DNA from: Boseongicola sp.
GTDB taxonomy: Bacteria > Pseudomonadota > Alphaproteobacteria > Rhodobacterales > Rhodobacteraceae
NCBI GenBank assembly: GCA_014075275.1
Contig: CP046179.1
Span: 2,675,932 to 2,739,931 of the forward strand
Direction of reading: 5' to 3'
DNA length: 64,000 bases
Positions 47,766 to 56,880 of the stretch are shown here, one piece after another. The notes under the pieces are model-generated. The model was not told the origin of the DNA. It saw nothing but the letters and a program-made list of their open reading frames with translations, and made no database searches. The number at the start of each line of letters is the position of its first letter. The stretch's first letter is position 1. The translations under genes were made by a program, and so were the position numbers.

Positions 47766-48136
47766 TCTTGGTCGCCCCCACCGCCGGTCATGCTTTTTTT
47801 GAGAAGACGCAGTTCCAGTGTTTGCTCGGCAACGACCTCCTTCAGGTCTCGGGCTTCGCGGCGCAGGTCCTTGACTTCGTCGGTCGTAGCCGCACGCGCC
47901 GTATCTCCAGCAAGCCGCCGTTTGCCAGCTTCCATGAAGTCCTTGGACCATTTGTAGTAGATACCTTGAGATATTCCCTCACGACGGCACAACTCAGCAA
48001 TGCTGTCTTCGCCACGCAAGCCATCCAGCACGATCCGGATCTTCTCTTCTGACGAATACTGTTTGCGCGTCGCGCGCTTGATCTCTTTGACGATCTTCTC
48101 GCCGGGGCTCCTGCGAGTTCCAGTTGTCTGTCTCAT
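47762..48136 (-). CDS. IS3-family transposase OrfA (copy 2)
   Basis: The 124-aa HTH and leucine-zipper protein, same as copy 1 from MRQTTGTRR onward. The two-base difference from copy 1 lies upstream of this start, in the leader. The A7 slip site is at 47794-47800. Confidence 0.9.
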   Translation of the reverse strand: MRQTTGTRRSPGEKIVKEIKRATRKQYSSEEKIRIVLDGLRGEDSIAELCRREGISQGIYYKWSKDFMEAGKRRLAGDTARAATTDEVKDLRREARDLKEVVAEQTLELRLLKKSMTGGGGDQE

Positions 48137-48222
48137 GTCCCACTCCTCAGTGGTTACGATGAGCCAACAACTCTCTCTTATCAAATTAACCTAATTGGAC
48201 CCATAGGCGCTGACTTCAGACA

Positions 48223-48230
48223 CCATCGTC
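48223..48230. repeat. target-site duplication, right of IS copy 2
   Basis: CCATCGTC, identical to 46703-46710. One copy belongs to the original binding-protein gene (codons for RDDG region). Confidence 0.93.
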
Positions 48231-48921
48231 CCGGTTCCAGTTGGCGTGCTTGTGATCCAATACATTGATCCCGGACCCTTCGATTTCTTCCATAAAGGCA
48301 TCAAAGCGCTCATTGTCGATCAGTGTAGGGATACCGCGCAGGATGACGATGTTATCGCCAGATTCCAGGCGGCTTTTCATATAAACTGCAGACACCCGCC
48401 CAAGTTCAGGGTTGTTGCCCGCGACATAGATGTCTTCAATCCCCGGCTGGCTTAGACCACGGTCAACAACCGTAATAAGCGCGCCCGATTTCTTAACGTT
48501 CAAAACCGGATCCGTCAGAGGCTCGGATTCAAACGGCAACACCACCAAAGCGTCGATGTTATGGACCGACACGAGGTCTTCCAGTGCGCTGGCTTGTGCG
48601 CTTGGATCAGGTGAGTTGATCAGGACCAAATCGATGTCTGGGTACAATGCTTCAAGACGCTTTTCGGCCTGTTCGGCGTGCCAGTTCATACCAGCCGCCC
48701 ATGCGTGGGTTGGTGTCGGATAGCTGACGCCGATCTTGATGTCTTGGGCTGCGACTGCGCTTGCCGTAAGCGCAATGGCGCTCGCAGCAAGGGCTGTGCT
48801 AAGTGTTTCAAGGTTTCTCATGATCTCTCCTCCAGATGAGAATTGGGCGCACTTATCCTGTCCGGTGACGCCCGGTTTACTTTAAATTTGGGGGACAGGG
48901 TCCCGGTTCAGAGTGGTGGTC

Positions 48922-49941
48922 TTAGGTCGACTTGGATTTGGCCTTGCCCCAGCTTCCCCGCTGGAGCCAGACCGCGATGATGATGATAAGACCCTGCATC
49001 GTTCCATTCAGGTAGTTCGATATAAGGTCGGTGAAGTTCAGGATGTTCCCGATTGTCGTCAGAATTAGCGCGCCGATTATCGTGCCGCCCACGCGGCCAT
49101 AGCCACCTTTAAGGACCGTGCCGCCAATGATGACCGCGGCAATGGCCTCAAGTTCCCAAAGAACCCCGGTCGATGAAGATGCTGACCCAAGGCGCGGAAC
49201 ATAGATGATTGTGGCGATCGATACGCAAATCCCTTGAATGACGTAGGTCCATGTTTTGATGCTATCGACTTTGATGGCAGAGTATTTGGCGACGGCTTCG
49301 TTGGATCCGATTGCAGTGCAATACCGCCCGAATGCCGTGCGGTTCAACAGCAACCATCCTAGGATTGAAACGATGATAAAGGCCCAAACCGGGATCGGTA
49401 GACCCATAAATGTATCGTAATAGATCGGGCGATAAACACCGCGCAGATCGAAATCTAAGGACAAGGTCCCACCGTCTGCAAAATACGTAACCAGCGACCG
49501 ATAGATCCCCATCGTACCAAGCGTCACGATGAAGGCTTCGATCTTACCTTTGGTCGTCAGAATTCCGTTGATCCAACCGGCGCCGAGGCCCAGAAGGATT
49601 GAACAGCCGCATCCTAGGATAACCGTCGCGACACCCGCACCTAGAGTATCAATGGCGCCGTTCATGATGATGATCATGACACCGGAAATCGCGGCGGCCA
49701 TGGATCCAACCGAAAGGTCGATCCCGCCTGCGGTAATAACGAACGTCGCACCAATGGCGATGATTCCAATGAACGCGGAACGGGTCAAAAGGTTGGTCAA
49801 ATTGCCTTCGCTTAGGAAGGCCGGGTTAATCAAAAACCCAATGATGCATAAAATCGCAAGCGCAATTGCAGGTCCGGCCGTCTTGATATCAAGATGAAAT
49901 CGGCGAGGCTTGGCGGCAATTTTCGTATCAGTGGCAGTCAT
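48922..49941 (-). CDS. ribose-type sugar ABC transporter permease
   Basis: A 339-aa inner-membrane permease of the RbsC/BPD_transp_2 family with about nine helices: AIALAILCIIGFLINPAFLSEGNLTNLLTRSAFIGIIAIGATFVITAGGIDLSVGSMAA is the hallmark segment, and GSNEAVAKYSAIKVDSIKTWTYVI plus the late ELEAIAAVIIGGTVLKGGYGRVGGT are typical. It overlaps the ATPase gene by 4 bp and precedes the binding-protein gene. Confidence 0.93.
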   Translation of the reverse strand: MTATDTKIAAKPRRFHLDIKTAGPAIALAILCIIGFLINPAFLSEGNLTNLLTRSAFIGIIAIGATFVITAGGIDLSVGSMAAAISGVMIIIMNGAIDTLGAGVATVILGCGCSILLGLGAGWINGILTTKGKIEAFIVTLGTMGIYRSLVTYFADGGTLSLDFDLRGVYRPIYYDTFMGLPIPVWAFIIVSILGWLLLNRTAFGRYCTAIGSNEAVAKYSAIKVDSIKTWTYVIQGICVSIATIIYVPRLGSASSSTGVLWELEAIAAVIIGGTVLKGGYGRVGGTIIGALILTTIGNILNFTDLISNYLNGTMQGLIIIIAVWLQRGSWGKAKSKST

Positions 49942-51461
49942 TGTCTTGCCTCTCTTTTCAGTCCAGCGGCATATCGCACTATTTCATTTTCGTTGATGTC
50001 ATCGCCCGTCAAAATTCCCATGACTTGCCCGTCCCGCATTACAACAACGCGATGGCTGACACCGATGATTTCGGGCATTTCGGACGAGATGATCACAACC
50101 GAAACACCTTCGGCCGCGAGGGCGGCGATGAAGTGATAGACTTGCTGTTTCGTTCCAACATCGATGCCCCGAGTTGGTTCGTCGATGATGACAACACGGG
50201 GCTCGCTTTCCATGACTTTAGCCAACAGCAATTTCTGCTGATTGCCACCGGACATGTCCCCAACGTTGATCCCAGGATCCCGCGCCCGAATGTCAAACCG
50301 GCGGATTGCACGTGCAAGCGCTTTGTCTTCGGCTTTCGTATCGATCCCAAAGCGACCCACAAACCTAGGCAGGGAAAACAGCGTCAGATTTGGCCGCATC
50401 GTTTTATCCAACAACAGCCCCTTGGCTTTCCGATCCTTTGTGAGATAGGCGAGCCCGGCGTCCCGCGACGCCGCTACAGAGATGAATTGCACCTCGGCAC
50501 CGTCCAGTTTGATAACACCGTCGAATACTGGCGCCAATCCACAAATCGCTTCAAAAACCGCAGAGCGTCCGGCGCCGATCAGCCCTGAAAATCCCAAGAT
50601 TTCGCCTTTGCGAAGGTCAAAGCTCACATCGGTCGCACCGATTGTGCTTAAACCCCGAACTTCCAAAACCCGTTCGGCATCGACATCGACTTCCCGCATT
50701 GGTGGGTAAAGATCGGAAAGTTCGCGTCCGACCATCATTTGCGCCATCGCGTCCAGCGTCAGATCACTTGCAGGCTTCGTGCCAATCCATTGACCGTCCC
50801 GCAAGATCGTGACCCTGTCCGAGATTGCTTTGACCTCTGCCAACTTATGGGACACGAAAACGATCGCGACACCTTGTTTCTTTAAATTGATGACCTGTTG
50901 AAAAAACAGCTCGGTCTCGGCTTCGGTCAGAACCGCCGTGGGTTCGTCCATAATCAAAACACGTGCATTTCGGCTGATTGCTTTCACAATCTCAACCATC
51001 TGCTTTTGAGCAATCGAAAGATCGGCAATGCGCGCAGACGGCGAAATGTCGATCCCGATATCATCCAGATGAGATTTGACGGCAGCGCGCATCGCAGCTC
51101 GATCTAAAACCCCATTTCGCGAAATTTCACGCCCCAGGAATATGTTTTCCTCGACCGTCATTTGTTCGGCTAGGTTTAGTTCCTGGTGGATCAAAACGAT
51201 CCCAAGCTTTTCGGCTTCTCCATTCGCGGGAAGCAGAATTTCTTCACCATCAAAAAGGATCTTACCGGAAGTCGGTTCGTGAAACCCTGACAGAATCTTC
51301 ATCAAAGTCGATTTGCCGGCCCCATTTTCACCGATCAGCGCATGCACTTCACCGGGGCGTATATTCATACTGATGCTGAACAACACTGGGACCGAGCCGA
51401 AGGATTTGCTGATCCTGTCTGCTTCAAGAATTGAAATGCTATGCGGTTGCCCGTCTGGCAT
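49938..51461 (-). CDS. ribose-type sugar ABC transporter ATPase (two NBDs)
   Basis: A 507-aa RbsA-like protein with two nucleotide-binding domains. NBD1 has Walker A GENGAGKST, signature LSIAQKQMVEIVKA and Walker B VLIMDEPTAVLT. NBD2 has a degenerate Walker A (SGLIGAGRSAVFEA), signature MSGGNQQKLLLAK and VVIIDEPTRGIDVG. This asymmetry is normal for the family. First gene of the operon, behind two LacI-type operators. Confidence 0.95.
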   Translation of the reverse strand: MPDGQPHSISILEADRISKSFGSVPVLFSISMNIRPGEVHALIGENGAGKSTLMKILSGFHEPTSGKILFDGEEILLPANGEAEKLGIVLIHQELNLAEQMTVEENIFLGREISRNGVLDRAAMRAAVKSHLDDIGIDISPSARIADLSIAQKQMVEIVKAISRNARVLIMDEPTAVLTEAETELFFQQVINLKKQGVAIVFVSHKLAEVKAISDRVTILRDGQWIGTKPASDLTLDAMAQMMVGRELSDLYPPMREVDVDAERVLEVRGLSTIGATDVSFDLRKGEILGFSGLIGAGRSAVFEAICGLAPVFDGVIKLDGAEVQFISVAASRDAGLAYLTKDRKAKGLLLDKTMRPNLTLFSLPRFVGRFGIDTKAEDKALARAIRRFDIRARDPGINVGDMSGGNQQKLLLAKVMESEPRVVIIDEPTRGIDVGTKQQVYHFIAALAAEGVSVVIISSEMPEIIGVSHRVVVMRDGQVMGILTGDDINENEIVRYAAGLKREARQ

Positions 51462-51515
51462 TGTTCCTAGTTCCTCCCAGTAAAACGGCCATTTTTAACG
51501 GCTCGTTGGAGATTG

Positions 51516-51529
51516 TGTAAACCTTTACA
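51516..51529. promoter_or_regulatory. LacI-type operator O1
   Basis: TGTAAA-CC-TTTACA, a perfect dyad between the divergent ATPase and LacI genes. Form and place fit autoregulated LacI-family operators. Confidence 0.7.
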
Positions 51530-51537
51530 TAACTAAA

Positions 51538-51553
51538 TGTAAACCTTTTCACA
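51538..51553. promoter_or_regulatory. LacI-type operator O2
   Basis: TGTAAA-CC-TTTTCACA, a second, imperfect version 22 bp from O1 (start to start), about two helical turns, so two dimers could bind one face. Confidence 0.6.
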
Positions 51554-51586
51554 TACTAGTTTCACCGCTATACCACCACTAAGCAC

Positions 51587-52669
51587 TTGGAATTACTTAG
51601 CGAAACCAACGGTGGCGCTTCCCATAAACAAGGACCGGATTTGTTGCCCAGCGGACCAGAAAGACCTGCCACGATCGAAGACGTGGCCAAGCTTGCAGGT
51701 GTTTCTATTGCCACTGTAAGCCGTGCGATTCGGATGCCCGAGAAAGTCGCGGAAAGCACCCGCAAGCGTGTAACAACAGCCATTGCCCGCACGGGCTACA
51801 CGGCCAACGCGATGGCTCAAAACCTTCGAATGCAACGATCCAAGATGGTCATGGTGCTGACACAATCTATCGCAAACGCCAACTTTCCTGGCATTCTTAC
51901 CGGTCTCGAAAAGGTCGCAAACGAGCGAGGCTATGGGGTTCTGATCGGGAATACCGAAGGATCAATCGCCTTAGAAGAAAATCATATGCGGTTTTTGTCT
52001 GCGGGTATGGTTGACGGCCTTATTCTATTGACAGGGCATCTCCCTGTGGCAGGCGCTCCCAAAAGCCCGGTTTCGGCATTTCCCCCAATGGTCGCTGCAA
52101 CACAACCGGTTGAACTGGAGGACATACCATTCGTCGGCATTGATGACGTCGCGGCGGCAAAAATGGCCACCGAATACCTGGTGTCCTTGGGACACCGCAA
52201 AATCGTCTACATATCATCAGATCGAAGCGACGCCGTGTCCGATCTTAGATTTGATGGGTACCGAAAGGGGATCGCCGAAGCCGCCGGTTCAATCACAGAG
52301 TGGTTGGTTGAAAGCGACGGCACCAGCGAAGGTGGTCGCGCCGCGGTCGAACGGCTTTTCATCAAAGATACCCTCCCAACCGCTTTCTTTTGCTTCAACG
52401 ATGAAACGGCCATCGGCGTGATCAGTGCGCTCCAGCTGCGCGGGCGAAGGGTGCCCGAAGAATTTTCGGTTGTCGGCTTCGACGACATTCCTTTTGCCAA
52501 CAACATTACACCTGCTTTAACCACGATACGTCAGCCCAGGCTTCAGATTGGTGAGACAGCAATGTCTTGCCTTTTGGACGGATTAGTTGGGGGGCCCAGT
52601 AGCGAGCAATTGATGCACGGGGATCTTGTCGTGCGCGAAAGCTGTGGCCCAGCTCCATTCGACAGTTAA
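51587..52669 (+). CDS. LacI-family transcriptional regulator
   Basis: A 360-aa LacI regulator: the HTH ATIEDVAKLAGVSIATVSRAIRMPEKVAESTRKRVTTAIARTGYTANAMAQNLR with hinge helix, then a periplasmic-binding-like sensor domain ending VVGFDDIPFANNITPALTTIRQPRLQIGETA. The frame opens with a TTG at 51587 (about 27 residues before the HTH); the true start is uncertain as no ATG precedes the HTH. It is divergent from the sugar transporter operon and likely represses it until the sugar binds. Confidence 0.9.
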   Translation: MELLSETNGGASHKQGPDLLPSGPERPATIEDVAKLAGVSIATVSRAIRMPEKVAESTRKRVTTAIARTGYTANAMAQNLRMQRSKMVMVLTQSIANANFPGILTGLEKVANERGYGVLIGNTEGSIALEENHMRFLSAGMVDGLILLTGHLPVAGAPKSPVSAFPPMVAATQPVELEDIPFVGIDDVAAAKMATEYLVSLGHRKIVYISSDRSDAVSDLRFDGYRKGIAEAAGSITEWLVESDGTSEGGRAAVERLFIKDTLPTAFFCFNDETAIGVISALQLRGRRVPEEFSVVGFDDIPFANNITPALTTIRQPRLQIGETAMSCLLDGLVGGPSSEQLMHGDLVVRESCGPAPFDS

Positions 52670-53157
52670 ACTTCGACGGGCGTCGCCGCCAAGTAAGCAA
52701 CGCAGAAATCACTTCATTGCGATCGATCAGACGTCTAGGATGTAAAACTACATCTTTAGATCTGACTTCCGCGGCAACTTAAATCATCGGATAACTTGAG
52801 CCATTAGGCGCACTCTTTTTGTTAGGTTTTCGAAATACCACTTTTTTCCGCCTTGCAGCCTTCCGCAACCATCGCGGCGAAAGGCAGTTTTGTCCGCGTT
52901 GTGTGAGTTAAGACGGGCCGCAGCGAACGGCCAAATTTCCTAGACCAGCCGTTCGAACATTTTGCAGCGAAGGTCTCGAAAGAGCCCATTTTGACCGATG
53001 CTGCGCGGTGCACAAATGTCCGGTTTTCGAATCGAGACAAGAGCTGCGTCACTTGCAGGCAGGCTTTCAAGTTTTCAACCTGCCGCGCCAGGGCGCTTTG
53101 CCTATCCCGTCGGTCGAGCCTTGGACCTCGGCTGGATGCCAACGCATTGGCCCAAAA
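52670..53157. other. gene-poor stretch between the two sugar operons
   Basis: Holds a small hairpin GATGTA-AAAC-TACATC followed by TTT at 52739-52757, which may end the lacI transcript. A 106-codon minus-strand frame (52822-53142) looks unlike a real protein. No other structure is supported; it may contain a decayed gene. Confidence 0.4.
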
Positions 53158-54159
53158 CTATTTAACCACTTCAATTTTGCTGCGATTCAATGAAATCGCG
53201 ATGGCGGCAATAAGCAGCAGACCCAGGGCGACTTGACTCCAGGAAGGTGGCACGCCGGCAATCGTCAGTCCGTTTCGGACAATGGTCAGGGTCAAAGCGC
53301 CAATGATCGTTTTGACAACACTGCCATAGCCACCGGTCAGGGGGGTGCCGCCGAGGGCGACGGCAGCGATGGCGTCGAGTTCCATCATCATTCCTGCCTG
53401 CGGTGTAGCCGCCCCGGCGCGGGCAAGATTGACGCAGGCCGCGAGGCCCACCATCAGACCGGCAGCGGCAAACACCTTGATTTTAAATGTCGTGACGTTG
53501 ATGCCCACGAGGCGCAGCACTTTCTCGTTACCGCCGACGGCACGCAACTGCTGACCGAATACGGATTTCTCATAGAACGCCCACATCACAAGCGCGACGA
53601 TTGCCGCAAGAATAAAGATCGCCGGAAATTTACCCATCGAAAGCAGCCACGGTGCCGCAACCGAAGAGATGTTCCCCCCTGATGCCCCGCTATCGGACGT
53701 GATATAGATGGATGTCCCATCAGACATAATGATGACCAGCGCGCGGACGATGATGAGCATGGCTAGCGTCGTGACAAAGGACGGGATCTTTAGAAGCGAG
53801 ATGATGCAGCCGTTGACCATGCCGACAAATCCGCCGGCAAGAACACCGAGGATCAGGCCCGCATCACCGAACCAAAGCATACCAAGTGCGCCAAGAAAGG
53901 CCGAGAAGGCAAGGCTCGACCCGATGGAGATATCGATCGATCCGGTCGTGACGATCATCAGTTGCGCAAATGCCAGAAGTAACAAAACGGGCGTTTGCTG
54001 GGCGATGAATGTCCAGTTGCGAACGGACATGAAACGGTCGCCCGAGATAGCCCAGAACATCAGGACTACCAGCGCGATGGCGATGAAAGGCACATAGTCG
54101 CGCAATTTCTCGACCCTCTCTGGGGTCAGTAGTGGTCGGGCTGTTGTGGTATCTGACAT
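53158..54159 (-). CDS. fructose-type sugar ABC transporter permease (FrcC-like)
   Basis: A 333-aa BPD_transp_2 permease: VPFIAIALVVLMFWAISG, LLLLAFAQLMIVTTGSIDISIGSSLAFSAFLGAL, GGNEKVLRLVGINVTTFKIKVF and MMMELDAIAAVALGGTPLTGGYGSV are family landmarks, with about nine helices. The ATG at 54159 follows GAGGAGA. It is the last gene of the frc-like operon, unlike the usual BCA order. Confidence 0.92.
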   Translation of the reverse strand: MSDTTTARPLLTPERVEKLRDYVPFIAIALVVLMFWAISGDRFMSVRNWTFIAQQTPVLLLLAFAQLMIVTTGSIDISIGSSLAFSAFLGALGMLWFGDAGLILGVLAGGFVGMVNGCIISLLKIPSFVTTLAMLIIVRALVIIMSDGTSIYITSDSGASGGNISSVAAPWLLSMGKFPAIFILAAIVALVMWAFYEKSVFGQQLRAVGGNEKVLRLVGINVTTFKIKVFAAAGLMVGLAACVNLARAGAATPQAGMMMELDAIAAVALGGTPLTGGYGSVVKTIIGALTLTIVRNGLTIAGVPPSWSQVALGLLLIAAIAISLNRSKIEVVK

Positions 54160-54170
54160 GGAGTTTCTCC

Positions 54171-54926
54171 TCATTCGCCCAATGTGATGGCTTTGACGAG
54201 CCGGTCTGATGTGATTTCGTCGCGTTTGAATTCACGTGATGTGACACCGTGGTGGGTGACAATGATCCTGTCTGCCAGACGACGCACCTGATCAAGGTTG
54301 TGACTGATCAGGATAAATGACGTGCCGTGTTGATCGCGGACATCCTCGACCAATCGCTCCACTTCTCCAGTTTCATTGGGGCCAAGAGCGGCAGTCGGTT
54401 CATCAAGAATGACAATGTAGCTACCCCAGGCGATCGCGCGACCGATGGCGATGCTTTGTTGTTGGCCGCCCGACATCGACGAAATCGGTTGAGACAAGTC
54501 TTGAACGGTGGTGACGTTGAGTTGTTTGAGCACCTCTCGCGTCTTTTTTCGCATCTTTCCTTCGTCAACGAACAGCCCCCACTTTCGGGGAATACGGCCA
54601 AGAAACAGATTGTAGGGGGCAGTCATGTTAGGAACCAGCGCAAGGTCCTGGTAGACAACTTCGATCCCGCAGGCCTGCATATGAGACACGCTATGATCCG
54701 CCCGAGTTACCTCAACCCCTTTGATGTATATGCGTCCGCTGTCGGGCACATGGGCACCGGACACGATCTTGGCCAGGGTCGATTTCCCAGCCCCGTTTCC
54801 GCCCACGATCGCAACCACTTCACCCTGCTTGAGGTCAAATGAGCCATCGCGCATCGCCTGAACACCACCGAAGGATTTCGTCACGTGCTCGACCGTCAAG
54901 ATTGGCTCCTGATCTGATCCGTCCAT
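54171..54926 (-). CDS. fructose-type sugar ABC transporter ATPase (FrcA-like)
   Basis: A 251-aa single-NBD ATPase, the short form seen in the S. meliloti FrcA system rather than the double RbsA form. Walker A is VGGNGAGKST, the signature is SSMSGGQQQSIAIGRA, Walker B is VILDEPTAALGP and the switch His is in LISHNLDQV. Starts just after the ROK gene and is followed 11 bp later by the permease start. Confidence 0.93.
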   Translation of the reverse strand: MDGSDQEPILTVEHVTKSFGGVQAMRDGSFDLKQGEVVAIVGGNGAGKSTLAKIVSGAHVPDSGRIYIKGVEVTRADHSVSHMQACGIEVVYQDLALVPNMTAPYNLFLGRIPRKWGLFVDEGKMRKKTREVLKQLNVTTVQDLSQPISSMSGGQQQSIAIGRAIAWGSYIVILDEPTAALGPNETGEVERLVEDVRDQHGTSFILISHNLDQVRRLADRIIVTHHGVTSREFKRDEITSDRLVKAITLGE

Positions 54927-54927
54927 T

Positions 54928-56157
54928 TCAAATCTCCCCTTTATTCAGTTCGTCGGCCACATTGCTTTCTACGTCTCGCACGGCGCCCAAATAGGTTTGC
55001 GAAAACACGTCTAAAAACGTTCCAGTGAGGACGGTGTCCTCGGCCAAGTTGCTAAGCTCAATGTCGACCGAGCGGTACACGCTCGGAAGCACGGCCTTTT
55101 CCACCTGTGCCTTGATTGCATTCAGGAATTGCTCGCCGAATTGAACATATTCGTCGCCGATCACAATCAGGTCCGGATTGGCAAAGTTGATGCAGTTTGT
55201 AATGCCTTGCGCCAGATAGAGCGCGACCTTGTTGACCTCTTCGGTCGCGACGGAGTCGCCATCCGCATAGGCTTCTACCACGTCAGGGAAAGTCGCATCC
55301 TTTGTCAGACGTGTGGTCGCCCGTTCGCTTACTGCACGTAAAAGCGCAATTCGGGATGCAAAAAGTTCCAAACAGCCGGTGTTTCCGCATTTGCACACAG
55401 GGCCATCAACCTTGATCGAAGTGTGCCCCAACTCGCCCGCCAGACCAAGCGCGCCGCGATAAACCTCGCCGCCAACAACAAGGGCCGAACCGATACCTTG
55501 GCCAGCCGAAACATAGAGCAGCACCTTCGCGCCATTCTTGCGCGCGGTGTGTCGCCATTCAGCGAGCGCTGCGGCTTTCGCGTCATGGGTGGAAAAGAAG
55601 GGCACATTCGGAAACCGCGATCGAAGCTCGGGGATAAGGTCAAAGCCCTGCCACTCGGGGCTTTCGGTAATCAGGATAACACGCTCGTCGCGTTCCAGAA
55701 ACGGGCCGGGCACGGCAATGCCGATGCCGTCGATTTGTTTCAAACCGCCGATCCGCCGTTCCGTCGCTTGTGCGATATCAGCGAACGTCTCCGCTGCGGG
55801 TTGTCCGCGCGAGATGGGATATTCTTCCGGTTCGATGGGGTCGCCGCGCAGGTTGAACGCGGCGATTGAGAAGCTGCGCCGTTGAAGGCGCAAACAAAGG
55901 ATGTGCCGCCCTGTTGCGGAGAATTCGAGGTTGATCGAGCGCCTGCCGCGGGCCCCTTTGACAAGGCCGACCTCTTCGACAATCCCGTTTTCCAGCAAGG
56001 GACCGATCGCGCGGGTCACGGTTGCCTGGTCGAGGCCCGACACCACGCTGATGTCCTTGCGCGAACATGTTCCAAGGTCATGAAGTGCCTTCAGAATGAC
56101 CTGACGGTTGTGGCCCTGCACGCCCTCAATCGACAATCCCTTGCGTGTCGTCTTCAT
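54928..56157 (-). CDS. ROK-family transcriptional regulator (FrcR-like)
   Basis: A 409-aa ROK repressor. The N-terminal winged HTH is NRQVILKALHDLGTCSRKDISVVSGLDQATVTRAIGPLLENGIVEEVG, followed by a sugar-kinase-like ROK domain with GIGIAVPG, VLLYVSAGQGIGSALVVGGEVYRGALGLAGELGHTSI and the zinc motif CKCGNTGCLE. The ATG at 56157 has GGAGG upstream. Sited inside the fructose operon, it probably controls it through the palindrome at 61484. Confidence 0.92.
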   Translation of the reverse strand: MKTTRKGLSIEGVQGHNRQVILKALHDLGTCSRKDISVVSGLDQATVTRAIGPLLENGIVEEVGLVKGARGRRSINLEFSATGRHILCLRLQRRSFSIAAFNLRGDPIEPEEYPISRGQPAAETFADIAQATERRIGGLKQIDGIGIAVPGPFLERDERVILITESPEWQGFDLIPELRSRFPNVPFFSTHDAKAAALAEWRHTARKNGAKVLLYVSAGQGIGSALVVGGEVYRGALGLAGELGHTSIKVDGPVCKCGNTGCLELFASRIALLRAVSERATTRLTKDATFPDVVEAYADGDSVATEEVNKVALYLAQGITNCINFANPDLIVIGDEYVQFGEQFLNAIKAQVEKAVLPSVYRSVDIELSNLAEDTVLTGTFLDVFSQTYLGAVRDVESNVADELNKGEI

Positions 56158-56235
56158 TGTACGCTGCCTCCAAGCCGCTGATATGTCCAGCATAGTCGGA
56201 GTTGCTTGCAATCTACAATGAATTGATGGCACCAG

Positions 56236-56880
56236 TCAGACATCTGTCCGCTCAAGATACAGGATGTCTTCGGGCATGCGCCCGTTTCGGATGGATTGAG
56301 CGTTTGGCATATCGGTGCGATCGATTTTCACAAAGGCCTCCTCTTTCGATCGTCCGCTTCTCTGGTGCCGTGCCAGAAGCCTGTTGCGGAGCACGTCGTC
56401 AGGGGCATCGGTGAAGACGCACAGGTCAAAGCCGGTGGCAGCAGTTGCCCAAGGCTCTGCAGAGGTCAGCACGTAGTTGCCTTCGATCACGAAGGCCTGT
56501 TCGCCACCGGAAATGCGGGTGCCTTCTGGAATAGGCTCGTGCCTTTGACGTGAATAGACCGGCCACCAGAAAGCGCATCTTTCCTTCAACCGCCGGACGG
56601 CCGCAACCAAGGCCTCGGCATCAAAGGTATCAATCCGACCTTTCGCGGCGTTCAGCCCGCGTTTCTTCAGTTGCGCATTGGTCAGATGAAAGCCGTCCAT
56701 CGGGCAGAACCGGGTTTCTATTCCCGCCGCGACTAGATCAGCAACCAGCCATTCCGCCAGAGTGGATTTGCCCGATGCAGGCGGCCCGGCAATGGCGACC
56801 AGAAATGGTGCGGCCGCGCCGTCAATCCGGTCGGAGACGGCCTGCAGCAGTGCTTCATATGTGCTTACCGTCTCAACCAT
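56236..56880 (-). CDS. P-loop sugar/nucleoside kinase (FrcK-like)
   Basis: A 214-aa kinase related to uridine and pantothenate kinases: P-loop AIAGPPASGKSTL (29-41), MDGFHLTNAQLKKRG with the conserved Asp-Gly-Phe, GRIDTFDAEALVAAV and FVIEGNYVLTSAEPW. S. meliloti FrcK, of the same family, is encoded with the FrcBCA fructose transporter, so fructose phosphorylation is a fair guess but not proven. Overlaps the pfkB gene by 8 bp. Confidence 0.85.
   Translation of the reverse strand: MVETVSTYEALLQAVSDRIDGAAAPFLVAIAGPPASGKSTLAEWLVADLVAAGIETRFCPMDGFHLTNAQLKKRGLNAAKGRIDTFDAEALVAAVRRLKERCAFWWPVYSRQRHEPIPEGTRISGGEQAFVIEGNYVLTSAEPWATAATGFDLCVFTDAPDDVLRNRLLARHQRSGRSKEEAFVKIDRTDMPNAQSIRNGRMPEDILYLERTDV

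Larger units (their letters stand above)
46711..48222 (-). mobile_element. IS3-family insertion sequence, copy 2
   Basis: Same 1512-bp element as copy 1 with the same TG...CA ends and inverted repeats. It is in the same direction as the gene it interrupts. Flanking 8-bp direct repeats (CCATCGTC) show a simple, recent insertion. IS3 elements usually make 3-5 bp duplications, so 8 bp is unusual. Confidence 0.95.
46345..48821 (-). pseudogene. sugar ABC transporter binding protein split by IS copy 2
   Basis: A periplasmic binding protein of the ribose type in two parts: 48223-48821 (signal peptide MRNLETLSTALAASAIALTASAVAA, then QDIKIGVSYPTPTHAWAAGMNWHAEQA) and 46345-46702 ([26 protein letters not shown]). 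Removing the IS and one copy of the 8-bp duplication joins NWNRDDG to FEVMQDF in frame and gives 318 aa, the usual length. As it stands, the 5' part stops two codons into the IS and the transporter should lack its binding protein. Confidence 0.93.

Noticed and set aside
46711-48222. A composite transposon formed by the two IS copies around 35.4-46.7 kb
   Set aside because: The segment between them holds ordinary core genes (cinA, sfsA, map, xylA operon), the outer flanks share no duplication, and the two copies have different histories.
52822-53142. 106-codon minus-strand frame as a gene
   Set aside because: No ribosome-binding site, basic and repetitive-looking composition without domain pattern; better seen as non-coding or decayed DNA.
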